Shown here one piece after another: positions 1 to 10,359 of a DNA stretch of 64,000 bases; position 1 is the first letter of the stretch; every line of letters starts with the position of its first letter. The notes beneath the pieces were generated by a model. It was not told the DNA's origin. It did not search any database and saw only the letters and a list, made by a program, of their open reading frames with translations. A program made the translations under genes and the position numbers. The stretch is from Chaetoceros tenuissimus (taxonomy: Eukaryota; Bacillariophyta; Thalassiosirophyceae; Chaetocerotales; Chaetocerotaceae), in NCBI GenBank assembly GCA_021927905.1, contig BLLK01000062.1, positions 2,170,001 through 2,234,000 of the forward strand, in the 5' to 3' direction.

Positions 1-570
1 ACCGGAAGATGTAGTGTCAAGTGTGTGTGATTGATTTGTTTGAGTCAAGGCGGAGGCTACCATTTTTCTTTCCTTCTAGTAGAGCGATAGATTTTTATAA
101 AAGTAAAATGGTAAGAAGATCCAACAAAGGCGACAGATATACTGCAAGAGATAGAAACACTGAAGTATGTGTTTTATGAACCTATTGAACCTTTCTTTAG
201 CCTTAGTCTCTTCGATGTTCTAAGTGTGCTTTTTGAACTATGTTGAAGTTCAACGCACTTCGAGACATCAGATTGCGTTCGTGCGGCCCAGAGAGAGTAT
301 CTCATGTTTGACGTCACTTATCTCTGATTACTTGGTACTTGGTAGACCACACCAACCTGGTAAAGGTTGAAGTCGTATCTTTCAAAGGGGGGATAAAAAA
401 GAGTTTGTTTATACACCCCACGCCCAAAATCAAGTCGTGTGTATTACTATTGCCCTTCAAATTTTGATTTTTTATGGCGGAAAAAGAGTTTCAGCCTCGA
501 TCGAGGCGCTCTGTTAGACCACTGAATACCATCACATCATAATTCATGAAGACAACGTTTCTCGTAAAAT
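1..570. other. intergenic, upstream of kelch gene
   Basis: No supported gene. It presumably holds the promoter and 5' UTR of the kelch gene that follows. An ATG directly followed by a GTAAGA donor-like sequence occurs at 108, but no convincing downstream exon could be joined to it. Confidence 0.5.
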
Positions 571-2542
571 ATGCCATCAAGAATAGCGTCTGAAGTAGCT
601 TCTGAAACTAAGGTAGTCAAGAACATGAAAGCTGAGATAGTTGGTGCTCAAAATTCAATCACGCTCTCTTTCAATGGAGTAGACTTTCGTCTAATCCCTT
701 CTAGTTCTAAGTCGAACAGTAAGAAGTCAAACATTTCTCTCTCATCCATCAATGGGGAATATACTTCTATCAATCTTGAATCCTTCACTGGAACCCTTGT
801 TGTATCAGGTGCTGTAGGAAATGAAATTGTCAATCAATCTGTAACTCGTTCTCCTAAAGATAAGAAGGCTGATAACATATGTCTCATTGATGATGAACCA
901 AATACTCCAGAATCATCAGTGCTTCCAAAGGAAGTTATCGAATTGGACAAGGGCCAACAGCAAATCTCATTCGAGAGAAAGGCTGGTAAGAAGAGGGTGA
1001 GTTTCATAGTTTGCTATACTTTTTTTGTTCCTCAATTCCTCATATGTCCTAACTTCATTCTTTTCCTACCTTCTTCTTTGGTTCCATAAGAAACAATGCA
1101 ATGATGATGATGTAAGCAATAAAGTACCGACTCTTGGTCAGTCTTCTCAAATGACACAGAGTGTCGGAGACACAGAAAGCAATCAAATGCAAACTCAAAG
1201 TGATGATCTACTTGTTGAGAAAATCGCACCTGAAGTGGAAGTAAATGCAAGTCAAGGACAACCAACACAAATACTAGAACACGATGACGAAAAACGCAAC
1301 AGCACATTGATGGAAATTGATACTAATGAAGATGATGATGATATTTTGATGGAAAATATTAGTCAGGACTCGATTTCTCAGAAAGAATCCTCGTTGACTG
1401 AGATTGCTTCTGGAGAGACTAGCCTTGTCGCTCAACCTGATAAAAATCTTCCTTGTGATAGGTGGGGACATACAATGACTTTGATCGATGGTAGCAGATT
1501 GCTGGTATATGGAGGGCAGTCCTTTAGTGATAAAGATGGATGTTCTATCACTCTTTCAGATCTTCATGTGTACGACATGAACAAAAATTCCTGGTCAAAG
1601 CCGATCAACTGCGAAGGCATGCCTAGATGTTGGGTAAGTTTCGATGATCACTACCGTATCATAATCTATCATATTTGTTGGCAAGTGCTTACATCCGCAT
1701 TCTTTACATGAAATTAGCATTCTGCGACTTTCCTCCCAGATAGACAATTATTGATTTCATTTGGTGGAGAATCATACAATCCAAAAACAAAAAAAACAAC
1801 TACCACGGATCAAGTCATGGTTCTAGACACTGAAATCATGCTTTGGTATCCTCCATCGGTGTCTGGTTCTGTGCCAACCGGTCGAAGTGGACATACTGCA
1901 TCACTTATGCACAATGATCTTGTTGTATTTGGAGGAGTTAAGAATAACAAATGGCAGAGAAGTTTAGCTGTTCTTGATACTATGCTATGGAAGTGGAGCG
2001 TGCCAAAGATCACCGGGGATGCACCACGTGCTCGCTCCTACCATTCTGCTACACCAATTCCTGATTCTAATCTTCTTCTCATTTTTGGAGGAAATAATGA
2101 AACTCAATGCTTCAATGATGTAGTTGTACTTGACACTAGTAAGGAGAAGTGGACTTGGTTCTACCCTGATGTAAGTGGTGAAAAACCATGTCCAAGAACA
2201 GGCCATAGTGCAGTCCTCTTAGAGGACGGGAAGACTGTCCTTATCTATGGAGGATGGGATCCAAATGATGAAGATGCGGGAAGTGACGAAGACATGATTT
2301 TCGGAGATTCGTTCCTTTTGAACACATCAACTTGGACATGGAAGGCTGGACCAAAGCCAAAATTTGCAGCAAATCAGGAGGGTGTCAAAAACGGTGGTCT
2401 TAAAAGAGTCGGAACATCGTCTGCACTGGTTCCAGGAGAAGATGTGACACAAATGCTCATGTTTGGTGGAAGAGTTCCAAATGACGAATTCTCAAACGAC
2501 TTCCAGACAATTACTGTGCCACACAGAATGATGGGTATGTGA
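571..2542 (+). CDS. Kelch-repeat beta-propeller protein
   Basis: Three exons, 571-996, 1091-1633 and 1718-2542, join in phase 0 at GTGAGT and GTAAGT donors to give 597 residues. Residues 1-260 are polar and low complexity (Ser, Asp, Glu, Gln rich) with no recognised domain. From about residue 260 six kelch motifs follow, each with a GH-T/S-A or HSAT segment and a hydrophobic strand ending in GG (ending LLVYGG, LLISFGG, LVVFGG, LLLIFGG, VLIYGG, MLMFGG). This is the number expected for a full propeller. The second intron falls inside kelch repeat 2, just before its HSAT segment, which supports the splice. Kelch propellers are protein-binding platforms. No BTB, F-box or acyl-CoA-binding domain is visible, so the partner and pathway are unknown. 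The start is the first ATG in frame. Confidence 0.85.
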
Positions 2543-2677
2543 ATGGACAGATTTTAGGGATATGCTACTTAAAATCGATTCCACAAGCAAATGTTTAATT
2601 GTAGATAAAACAGATAAGTAGTTTTACAAATGTTAAAAATACATCAATGAGTCAGTTTGTAGTGAGAGATCCATGAT

Positions 2678-3620
2678 CTAAATAATCTGCATCTGAATCT
2701 GATGATCAGTAACCACAGATCGTTCGACCTCTTGAAATAATCGAGAATCACCGGAAACCTTTCTTCTCTGGAAAGACAGTGAAATTGAGTGTCATACCAT
2801 AGTAGTAAATTTTAATTATTCTGATATATGTACTTACCCTTTCACTGACCACCCAACATAAAGGTCTCCATGAAAACCGAAAGATGAACAAAGGAATACC
2901 TATGATTAGCATCAACTTCTTTGTGATTACATATTCTTCATCCAGCAATGCCAAAATTACGATGTATACCACAAGAACTAAGAGAAGGGGAAATAGACCT
3001 TTATCTAACAAATCACACCATGTACCAAAAAACAATGCACATCGCTCTTTATGAAAATGAAGAGTAGCTTCATCTGGTAACGCAAGCAGTCTCTCTAACC
3101 TTTTTCTTTTCGTTTCATTTCTGGCATCTTGAATTCTATAATACAATCTTTTTACTGGTGATTCTCTTGACCAAAATCCACCATTAGCCTTATGACCCGA
3201 GAGACTGATGCTTCTTTGACGGTATGAATTACTTCTTGGATTTGGTATGTTTCCATGTCTACCTAAAGATTTATTGAATGCTATTGAATACTTTCCCAAA
3301 TCTTCATCGTCACTATTTGAATTATATGGGTCTTTTTCTTCATTCAAGTCCAAAGACTTGTATTCTTCTGGTCCTGTTTCGATGGGTGAAGGAGGCGCTA
3401 AGTTCCGCAGACTCAAAGGCTTCGAAGATATTCTTTCCCTACTGTTGTGTAGAGTCGTAGGTAAGTTGTTTGAAAGAGGTACATCTCTATACATATGAAA
3501 CTCTTCTTCTTCTTCTCCGAGCAAAGCATTATCATCATTTGTCGGAACCTTTTTGTAATGAGAAGGACTCAAGCTTGACATTATTTCTATAGTCGGGGTT
3601 GTGTTTTCAAGTCTGTGCAC
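2678..3620 (-). CDS. Two-pass membrane protein, unknown function
   Basis: Two exons, 3620-2838 and 2767-2678, give 290 residues. The split uses a GTAAGT donor after ...VSER and a CAG acceptor. Without splicing the frame runs on for about 30 residues through intron sequence. The first 150 residues are hydrophilic with an acidic run (EEEEEF) and Ser/Pro-rich stretches. A basic segment (RNETKRKRLERL) precedes two hydrophobic helices at roughly residues 205-222 and 237-253, separated by a short acidic loop. The tail is short and polar. The second Met (MSSLSP) is an alternative start. No family was recognised; the topology suggests a cytosolic N-terminal regulatory tail on a small integral membrane protein. 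Confidence 0.65.
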
Positions 3621-4955
3621 AGAAAACTAAATGTGATTGAGTAATACAGGATCGTAAGTTGCAGATGAAGATTGCAATCTTGTCTACTCATATGTTTATT
3701 ATACGAGCATCACGAACACAGAGAGAGGGCAGAGAGGACGATCAGAAGGAACAAAAAGAAGGGAAGAAAGCTTTTCCTCACTTTCCATGTTTATTTCTAT
3801 CTATTTAGCCAATTGACACTTTTGAATTTTTATACCTAGCCGGTTAAATTCAATCCCATCTTGTTACACGGCCTGCGCCTCAGCACTACCGCCATCATAT
3901 ACCCCCCGCGCGATGGGGGAGGGTCCTGATCGCGCTGCCAAATAACAGAATATAGGTAAACTAGAGAAAATCGGAGCAAAATAAATTTGAATTTTCTACC
4001 AAAACCCACCGTTATTACATGACACCTGTCATAAAGCCTTTTTAATTACCTAGCCAAAATGTACATAGCTATATACTATTTACGTATTCACTTTTCTACT
4101 CTACGTGGTACTGAGAACGCGACAAACATCACAAACGCTCCACATCTACTACGGTACTACTCGTAGTTACAATACACAACAACAGAGATGGATGTAGACT
4201 AGTCAAAGCTCAGTATGAAGAGATTACACATTATTACAACCACACGTTGTGCAATCAATTTGATTTATAGCAGGTTTCTACATTCACATTTACAAACAGG
4301 AAGACGAGAAGATCATTCTTTATTTTGTATTTTGTTGCTTGCCAAGAGAGGAGAGAACAAAATTTTCTCAACAATCAACAATTTTACAACTAGGATCGGC
4401 CAAGCTGTTCTGCTTTGTGCATCTAGCATAATGATAAAAGGAGGTTGGCCATAAAATTTCAATAAATTCTTCAGCAGTATGCACTTCGTGCGATTGCTAC
4501 ATAGTGTATGATACAAATATCACGACGACGTACTGTATGACATAATTATTACGCACTCACCTTGGCAAATTAGGACAACATTTTTATATGGAGCTACAAT
4601 GAAATCTATTAGTGAATATTCTAAAACCTTTTCAATGTTTCTTTTTTGGATATTTTTTGCAATGATACTTTCTTGAAAACGTATTAGCTACAAATATGGT
4701 TCCCTTAATTTGTTTACTTAATGCGACTTGCTACTTTTTGGTAGTCAGTTGTATTGCAAAAATCTTTGATATTCTTATGATGATGAGAAGAGGTAGTTTG
4801 AGTAGTTTTTATTTGACTGCTCTGAGTGTCCGTGGGATATCATTACATGAGAAAACGGCCTCAAATCTGATTGAATTATTCTTTTGAGAGCCATAGATAC
4901 CATTATTTATTAATTCAACTTTCAATTTTAAATACGATTTCAATAAAAAAGATCC

Positions 4956-4999
4956 AGCCACGCATCACACTTCGCTTGCCGAAAAGTGTGTGCGTGGCT
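4956..4999. repeat. Strong inverted repeat (hairpin)
   Basis: AGCCACGCA-T-CACACTT at the left pairs with AAGTGTG-TGCGTGGCT at the right. That makes 16 base pairs with one bulged T and an 11-base loop. It lies in a gap with no gene and is the strongest compact hairpin I saw in this part of the window. It could be a structured RNA, a remnant of a palindromic element, or chance. Confidence 0.6.
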
Positions 5000-5056
5000 G
5001 CAAAACAAATAAAAACATTTCGTAATCTTTCTTACCTCTGTTTCTTTCAATATGAT

Positions 5057-5086
5057 TCTGTGCGAAGCACATCTGTGCGAAGCACA
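5057..5086. repeat. Two tandem 15-bp palindromic units
   Basis: TCTGTGCGAAGCACA occurs twice without a gap. Each unit contains GTGC-GAA-GCAC, a 4-bp stem with a 3-base loop. It lies 57 bp after the 4956-4999 hairpin. Confidence 0.6.
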
Positions 5087-5394
5087 TTAAAGTGCTTGAA
5101 TTCGAAAATATTCTTTGTCATACCCCACACTATTGTAGAAGCAACTCTGAAAGCAATGACAAAATATATTTCGGAAAAAAGAGGGGGGAAATGATTCCAT
5201 CATAACAAGCATAACCTATTATTTGAAAATACTAAATACGTAGGTATTTTTCCTATCTCGCAAATGCAGCTACCTCGTCCTTGGACCAACCCCAACCACC
5301 CAATCACCAATCACAAAGAAATCTGTCAAGATTGGATTTCTTTCTTTTCCACTCTACAACTTACAATTGATTGCAATTTCTTCTTTTTCACAGT

Positions 5395-7517
5395 ATGTTC
5401 ATTATGACTAAATCAATGCTTCTATATAGTAGTGTTTGTGTTGTCGGGTTTCTAGCGGTACTCTCAAACGCATTTGTACAAAATTCGTTTGGGATCACAA
5501 GTTCGTCTACAAACAAAAAACTAATCAAAAGAAGAAGCTATCATTTCATTCATCGGCCAGCATATCATCCAAGATATAAAACATTAATCCAAGCAACACA
5601 AGAGGATGAGATATCTGATGAAGATCTGTTACAAGAAATAGATATTTCCATGTTACAAGATTTATGCAAACAAAATAATTTATCTTCAGAAGGAGAGAAG
5701 GGAGATCTCCTTGCCAGACTACGTGATTTCGCATCTCAAGAAGCAGAAGCTGATAAGGAGAGAAGAATGAATCAAAAAGAGAGAATTGAGAGCGGTTTTG
5801 ATGATTATCAAGGAAATGGGAAGGCGAAACATCGTGTATCAAGTGAGGATATGTTGGAAGATGAAGATGATGAAGTTGATGGAGTGTTTTACTTTTCATT
5901 ACCTGGACAAGTTCCTGCAAGTCAAAATAAGACATTGGCAAAAGTGACAACAACAACAATAGACAAGTCTATCAATCCTCAAAATGATCCGAGAAATAGT
6001 ATTACTGCTCCGCTACCTCCTCCGGGTGTTGAACCTAATGAGGATGGAGAGATTGTTGTAACGACATACTCCTCAACAGATCAAAATGACTTGACTGGAA
6101 TTGCAGCACAGCAAGCCGCTGCCAGTGGAAATGAAAGAGCTATGGCTGGAGGCTACAGTAGGGATGAAAATATTGGAGGTGTTGATCTTGAATCTGGTGC
6201 AAAACGGAAAAAAGCTACCGAGAAGGAGTTTGATGATGCGTGTGATATCATTTCAGAACTAGTGTTTTCTTTGCTTTCAATGACGGGAGCACCTGGTTTC
6301 CAAGAAGAATTTTCAGAGGGTGTAACACCATTTATGACTGACGAAGAGAAAGAGGCATATGCATCATCTAGCAAGTCAGCATCGGCACCAAAGATTGATT
6401 TTACTGGTTTTGATCCAAGTCGAGTACCAACTCAATTAATTACACAAGCATCTACAGCTCTTCGAGTCAATAATGGGGATGCTTTACGCAAAGTCTTGAA
6501 TGAAGTTGAGATGCAAGCAATTGGTTTTGATGGAATGAATGGTGATGACAAAGAAAAGGGCGGTGGACATTACAATGAAGTTACAAAGGTCGGGACGTTT
6601 CTCGAAGGTTTTAGAAAAGCTGAAGTTCGTCGAATTGCCCGCGAGACTGCAACTATGTTGCTGGATCAACTTGTAAGTACGGGGGTCAAAGGTCTTGATG
6701 AAATGCTCATGACAATGACACGTGGTGGGGTAGAGACTGGAGAAAGAGGAGAACTCAATGATTCACTTGTTAGATATCTTGACGACGCTATCAGAGATCA
6801 AGAAAAAAGAATAGAGCAAATGTTTGGCCAGACAGGGGCGCTGTCACGCAATAGTGAGAAATTAAATGGAAAGCAAGAGACAGATAATCTATCTGGATTG
6901 TGGAATGTAACTAGAGATGAACAAGGGAATGTTGTCGAGGAGACTTTGGACCCAAATGATCCGCAAGTTAAAAAAGCATTGGAGGCCGAATTAAAAGTAG
7001 CTCAGGGTCAAAAAAGATCCAGTCATGCTGAACCGGCCCAACAACTCCTGAACTTGCTCATACTACTTCGAGAAAGAGTCAAAGCTGAGGCTGTTTTCAC
7101 TAATGATGAAAAGGGTCGCAATCTCCGAATGTTGGCATACTGTATTCACGCAGAAAATGATAGGGAAAGAGAAAAAATTATCGTCGATAATATGGGAAAT
7201 AGCTTGGATGTAAGTATCTCTTTGAAACACTTATATATGATAAGTTTATATGTTGTATCTGTCAAATATTTACTCACCAAAATGTGGTTTCATTTCAGAA
7301 ACTGGATTCATTTTCGGAATTACTTCAAAGTAGTATCGATTATGCTGAGAGTACATCGGCCCAGTTGCAACCTGGAAAAGCAGGATCATTAAATTCGAAT
7401 TTACTGAATTCAATCAAGGACTTAGTTGACGATGTAAAGGAAAGACAAGCTTGGAAGGCGAGTGGTGTTACACAAAATGAACAGAATAGACCTTTGCCAA
7501 GAAATACGAAATCGTAA
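5395..7517 (+). CDS. Plastid-type SAP-domain protein
   Basis: Two exons, 5395-7209 and 7299-7517, join in phase 0 (GTAAGT donor, TTTCAG acceptor) to give 677 residues. The N-terminus (MFIMTKSMLLYSSVCVVGFL...) is a hydrophobic signal peptide ending in LSNAFVQN. That resembles the ASAF-type cleavage motif of diatom plastid presequences and is followed by a Ser/Lys/Arg-rich stretch. At about residues 75-120 comes a SAP-like helix-extended-loop-helix (MLQDLCKQNNLSSEGEKGDLLARLRDF), a fold that binds nucleic acid in many proteins. The remaining 550 residues are hydrophilic and helical, with no other family recognised. A nucleoid or RNA-binding role in the plastid is plausible but inferred. The start is the first ATG in frame; ATG 5404 is an alternative. 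Confidence 0.75.
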
Positions 7518-7763
7518 GTTTGGCTAGTAATGTAGAAAAGGCACTCCAAGATTATAGGCAAAAGAAACGGAAAAAAAAAGATAAAAATACTTTTTGATTA
7601 TTTTACAATATAATCCATTAATGTAATATGTAGGGTACTGTTTCATCGGTAATTGGTAATGGTAGACACATAGGTCAAGTAAATCTTCGCACAAGTTGAC
7701 CATATTTACAATTTTTTTCAGAGATTTTACATGGGCTGGGATTTATAGTTGATATACTATGCC

Positions 7764-8339
7764 TCAGTCGAAATATGTGTTGTGGAGAGAAAAGGATACC
7801 TCGTTACTGCTGTTATGTGTCTTTGGAGGTCCTCGAAGCTTCATAGATCGTATCTTCGAGTTCCTCTTAGGTGTATTTGGAATAGGGGAAAAGGAAGGCA
7901 TAGACACAACGAAATCAAGATTCTCTTGATTTCTGGGAGTCTTTGGAGTTAGAGTAAATGTGCTTGGAGTTGTGGATGTGATAGGTGTATTCTTTTCAAA
8001 GCTAAAGTTATGACTTGATTTTGGTTTAGGGGGCGGGGTACATAAAATTAGTTCGTCTTGAGAATATTCTTGGCTGTCAATACTACTGACATCATCATCA
8101 TGGTCTCTAGATATAGTTATATCGAGACCTTGAAGATCAAACACTTTCTTCTCTGCTGCAGACATGGTGTCATTGCCAAAAATATTTTCATTGAAAGAAG
8201 CTTCTATTTCCATCAAGAGAAGATCTTTTCGTAGGGGGTCCTTCATCTTTATGGTCCTTCTACTTTGTGCAAGTACATCACTTTTATGTTGTAAAAAGTA
8301 CTGTGATTGATTTGTTGGAGTAAGTATAACATCAGTCAT
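7764..8339 (-). CDS. Ser/Pro-rich protein, unknown function
   Basis: A single-exon frame of 191 residues with an ATG start and TGA stop. It is hydrophilic. The C-terminal half carries a cluster of proline-directed sites (CTPPPK, LTPKTPR, IPNTPKR), several fitting the cyclin-dependent kinase consensus S/T-P-x-K/R. A short acidic run (DHDDDVSS) sits in the middle. No transmembrane segment, targeting signal or known domain was seen. It lies convergent to the SAP-domain gene, 246 bp from its stop. It could be a cell-cycle-phosphorylated disordered protein; this is inference from motifs only. Confidence 0.5.
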   Translation of the reverse strand: MTDVILTPTNQSQYFLQHKSDVLAQSRRTIKMKDPLRKDLLLMEIEASFNENIFGNDTMSAAEKKVFDLQGLDITISRDHDDDVSSIDSQEYSQDELILCTPPPKPKSSHNFSFEKNTPITSTTPSTFTLTPKTPRNQENLDFVVSMPSFSPIPNTPKRNSKIRSMKLRGPPKTHNSSNEVSFSLHNTYFD

Positions 8340-9031
8340 TTTACATCACACTTTGGTTTATATGCATGAAAGATTGGATATGAAATGGTATGATGTGATG
8401 TTTTTTCATGCTGTGCTATTACCATTACATTGGACACACTCACTCATCACCTTTTTCTCATTCCCGAGGCTTGCTGGTGTGATGGCTCTTCACATTATCA
8501 ACGGATTTTAAAACATTCAATGGAGACATACACGATCAAAAGTACGACTCAGCCATCTGCCCGTAGCCCGCGCGATAAATAATACTCAATGATTAAGTTA
8601 CTCTATTCAATAAAGCACTGAATTTGAAGATAATTTTTTGTTCTTCATCTTTGCTATTACCATACTCATATTTAATGCATGAAATTACCAAGGAGTGATG
8701 CTCATAGTTTCTAAATACATACTTCCTATTTTGAATTAAAAATGATGTCGTATGTGAATGTTATCCAAAAATAATAATGAAGTTTCTATACCTAGCTAGC
8801 TAGTGCTGATTTTTCTGGATAGCTATATATCAAGGTTTTGGTCGGAGGAGGATGAGAGGGGTTGTCTCTTTATTTCCTCCATTCCCGCAAATGCATCTTC
8901 ATCTCATAACAAAAACCAAAAACGCAAAACGCAACACATACCAGTACATACCTAATCAATGTCCTTCCATACTCTTTCCATAGATATACTTTTATTTTCA
9001 ATTTCCAGTTTAAAGAGCGATATAATCCAAA
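8340..9031. other. intergenic between divergent genes
   Basis: AT-rich, no gene found. It separates the minus-strand Ser/Pro-rich protein from POLE3 and so probably contains both promoters. A CTAGCTAGCTAG run occurs near 8792. Confidence 0.5.
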
Positions 9032-9680
9032 ATGACAACAAAAGACGACGATACTGCAAAACCATCAGAGGCTGCAACTGCACAAACAAAGCAGTCTTCT
9101 AGCACAGGCTCTGCTGAATTCGAGCCTCCTTTAGCATGTGTGAGGAGAATGCTAAAGAATACATTACCTACAAATACGAATGTTGGAAAGGACGCATGTA
9201 GTGCATTTTCAAGAGCTTGTGGTATATTCATCATATATCTGACTGCATGTGCAAATGATTTCGCAAGAGAGAGCAAAAGACAAACAATTACTGCCAATGA
9301 TATCTTGGCAGCTATTGAGGTAAGTGGATACATTTTACTTTGTCTTTTTACATAGTTAAGCATCTCAGCACTATTTAATTTTCGCGAAGGAAATTGATTT
9401 TGAAGAATTCAGTCCTAAATTAAATGCTTTCATTGAGAAACATCGTGCGATGGAAAAGAAAAAGAAAGAACGTAAAAAGAGCGAAGATCTTGCAAAAGCT
9501 TCCACTACCCCCATCAAACGAGAAAGAGAGGAGGAAGGAACTGAAGATAAAGCAGAAGGAACTGATGTTGACGATACACCAAATAAGAAACAGAAGTTGG
9601 ACGAAGATGTCGAAGCTACTCCAGCAAAGGATGAGAATGAGAAAGAAACAACAGTAGAAGATGGGGAGAACGAAGAATGA
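9032..9680 (+). CDS. POLE3: Histone-fold protein, DNA polymerase epsilon subunit 3 / CHRAC17-like
   Basis: Two exons, 9032-9319 and 9390-9680, join in phase 0 to give 192 residues. Residues 35-110 form a histone fold of the NF-YB/Dpb4 kind: an ACVRRMLKNTLP-type first helix, SRACGIFIIYLTACANDFA, then KRQTITANDILAAIE. The second exon opens with EIDFEEFSP, matching the region after the fold in POLE3. The remainder is a highly charged Lys/Glu tail, as in human POLE3 and yeast Dpb4. Family members pair with POLE4-type histone folds in DNA polymerase epsilon and in chromatin-remodelling complexes. An NF-YB-like transcription factor is the main alternative, but the ANDFA segment and charged tail favour POLE3. 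Confidence 0.82.
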
Positions 9681-10359
9681 AAACATAAAATAAACTGGGA
9701 CTATAGAATAGGATTTAATTTGTCAGTTGTTTGGATGAAACGTTAGTAGCTGAAACAGAGCAATTTGTGCTCATTTCAAACTTTAGGAGGAATTGACATC
9801 AAAGGTGGTCAAGATTTTGGAAGAAAATGTGAGCGCCGCTAGATGCCAGAAATGCACTACTATGAGTTTCTCAAAGAGTTGATAGATTACAAATAATGAT
9901 CCATATGCTAGAAAGCGAGAGCCAATACCATCAGAAGCATCGTCTTCTGTGATAATTGTTTATGATATAGACTACAAAGATGGATCAAGCGCTAGAAATT
10001 ATCTCACGCTGCAGCAAGAAGGGACCATCACCAAAGCATAGTACGCTAACTTGAAAAAGAATTCATAAAGTAAAAACGACTGGATACTCAGTTTATAGAC
10101 TTTAAATGAGGAGCCCATTTCGAAGGATGCGCAACTGTAACAACTTGAACATGTCACGCAACGGCTGCCTCGTACTGAAATTTACACTCCGAGTACTATG
10201 AACTGACTTCTGAATTCCATTTTCTTCATTCCAAAGACTTTACTCCAACTCTAGAAAGATTCTGTTTGATTGTACCTACTTTTTAAAATGGTCTATGACG
10301 AATAGTCTTACTTATACTGAATGTTTTGCCTTAACTTGCTGATACCACACAACTTCGCA
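9681..10359. other. intergenic, convergent genes
   Basis: Between the 3' ends of POLE3 and the dynein gene. No open frame, repeat or structured RNA could be supported. Confidence 0.5.

Larger units (their letters stand above)
3621..5394. other. intergenic, 1.8 kb, with two small inverted structures
   Basis: No supported gene. Short open frames of 60-107 codons start at non-ATG codons or lack any domain. The stretch is AT-rich except for a C/G-run patch near 3900-3940. It contains a strong hairpin at 4956-4999 and a tandem 15-bp palindromic repeat at 5057-5086, listed separately. Confidence 0.5.

Noticed and set aside
108-120. ATG followed by GTAAGA near the window start
   Set aside because: No downstream exon in a compatible frame could be found; likely chance.
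4871-5194. 107-codon plus-strand frame in the 3.6-5.4 kb gap
   Set aside because: Runs through the hairpin and tandem palindrome, has low-complexity composition and no recognisable domain.
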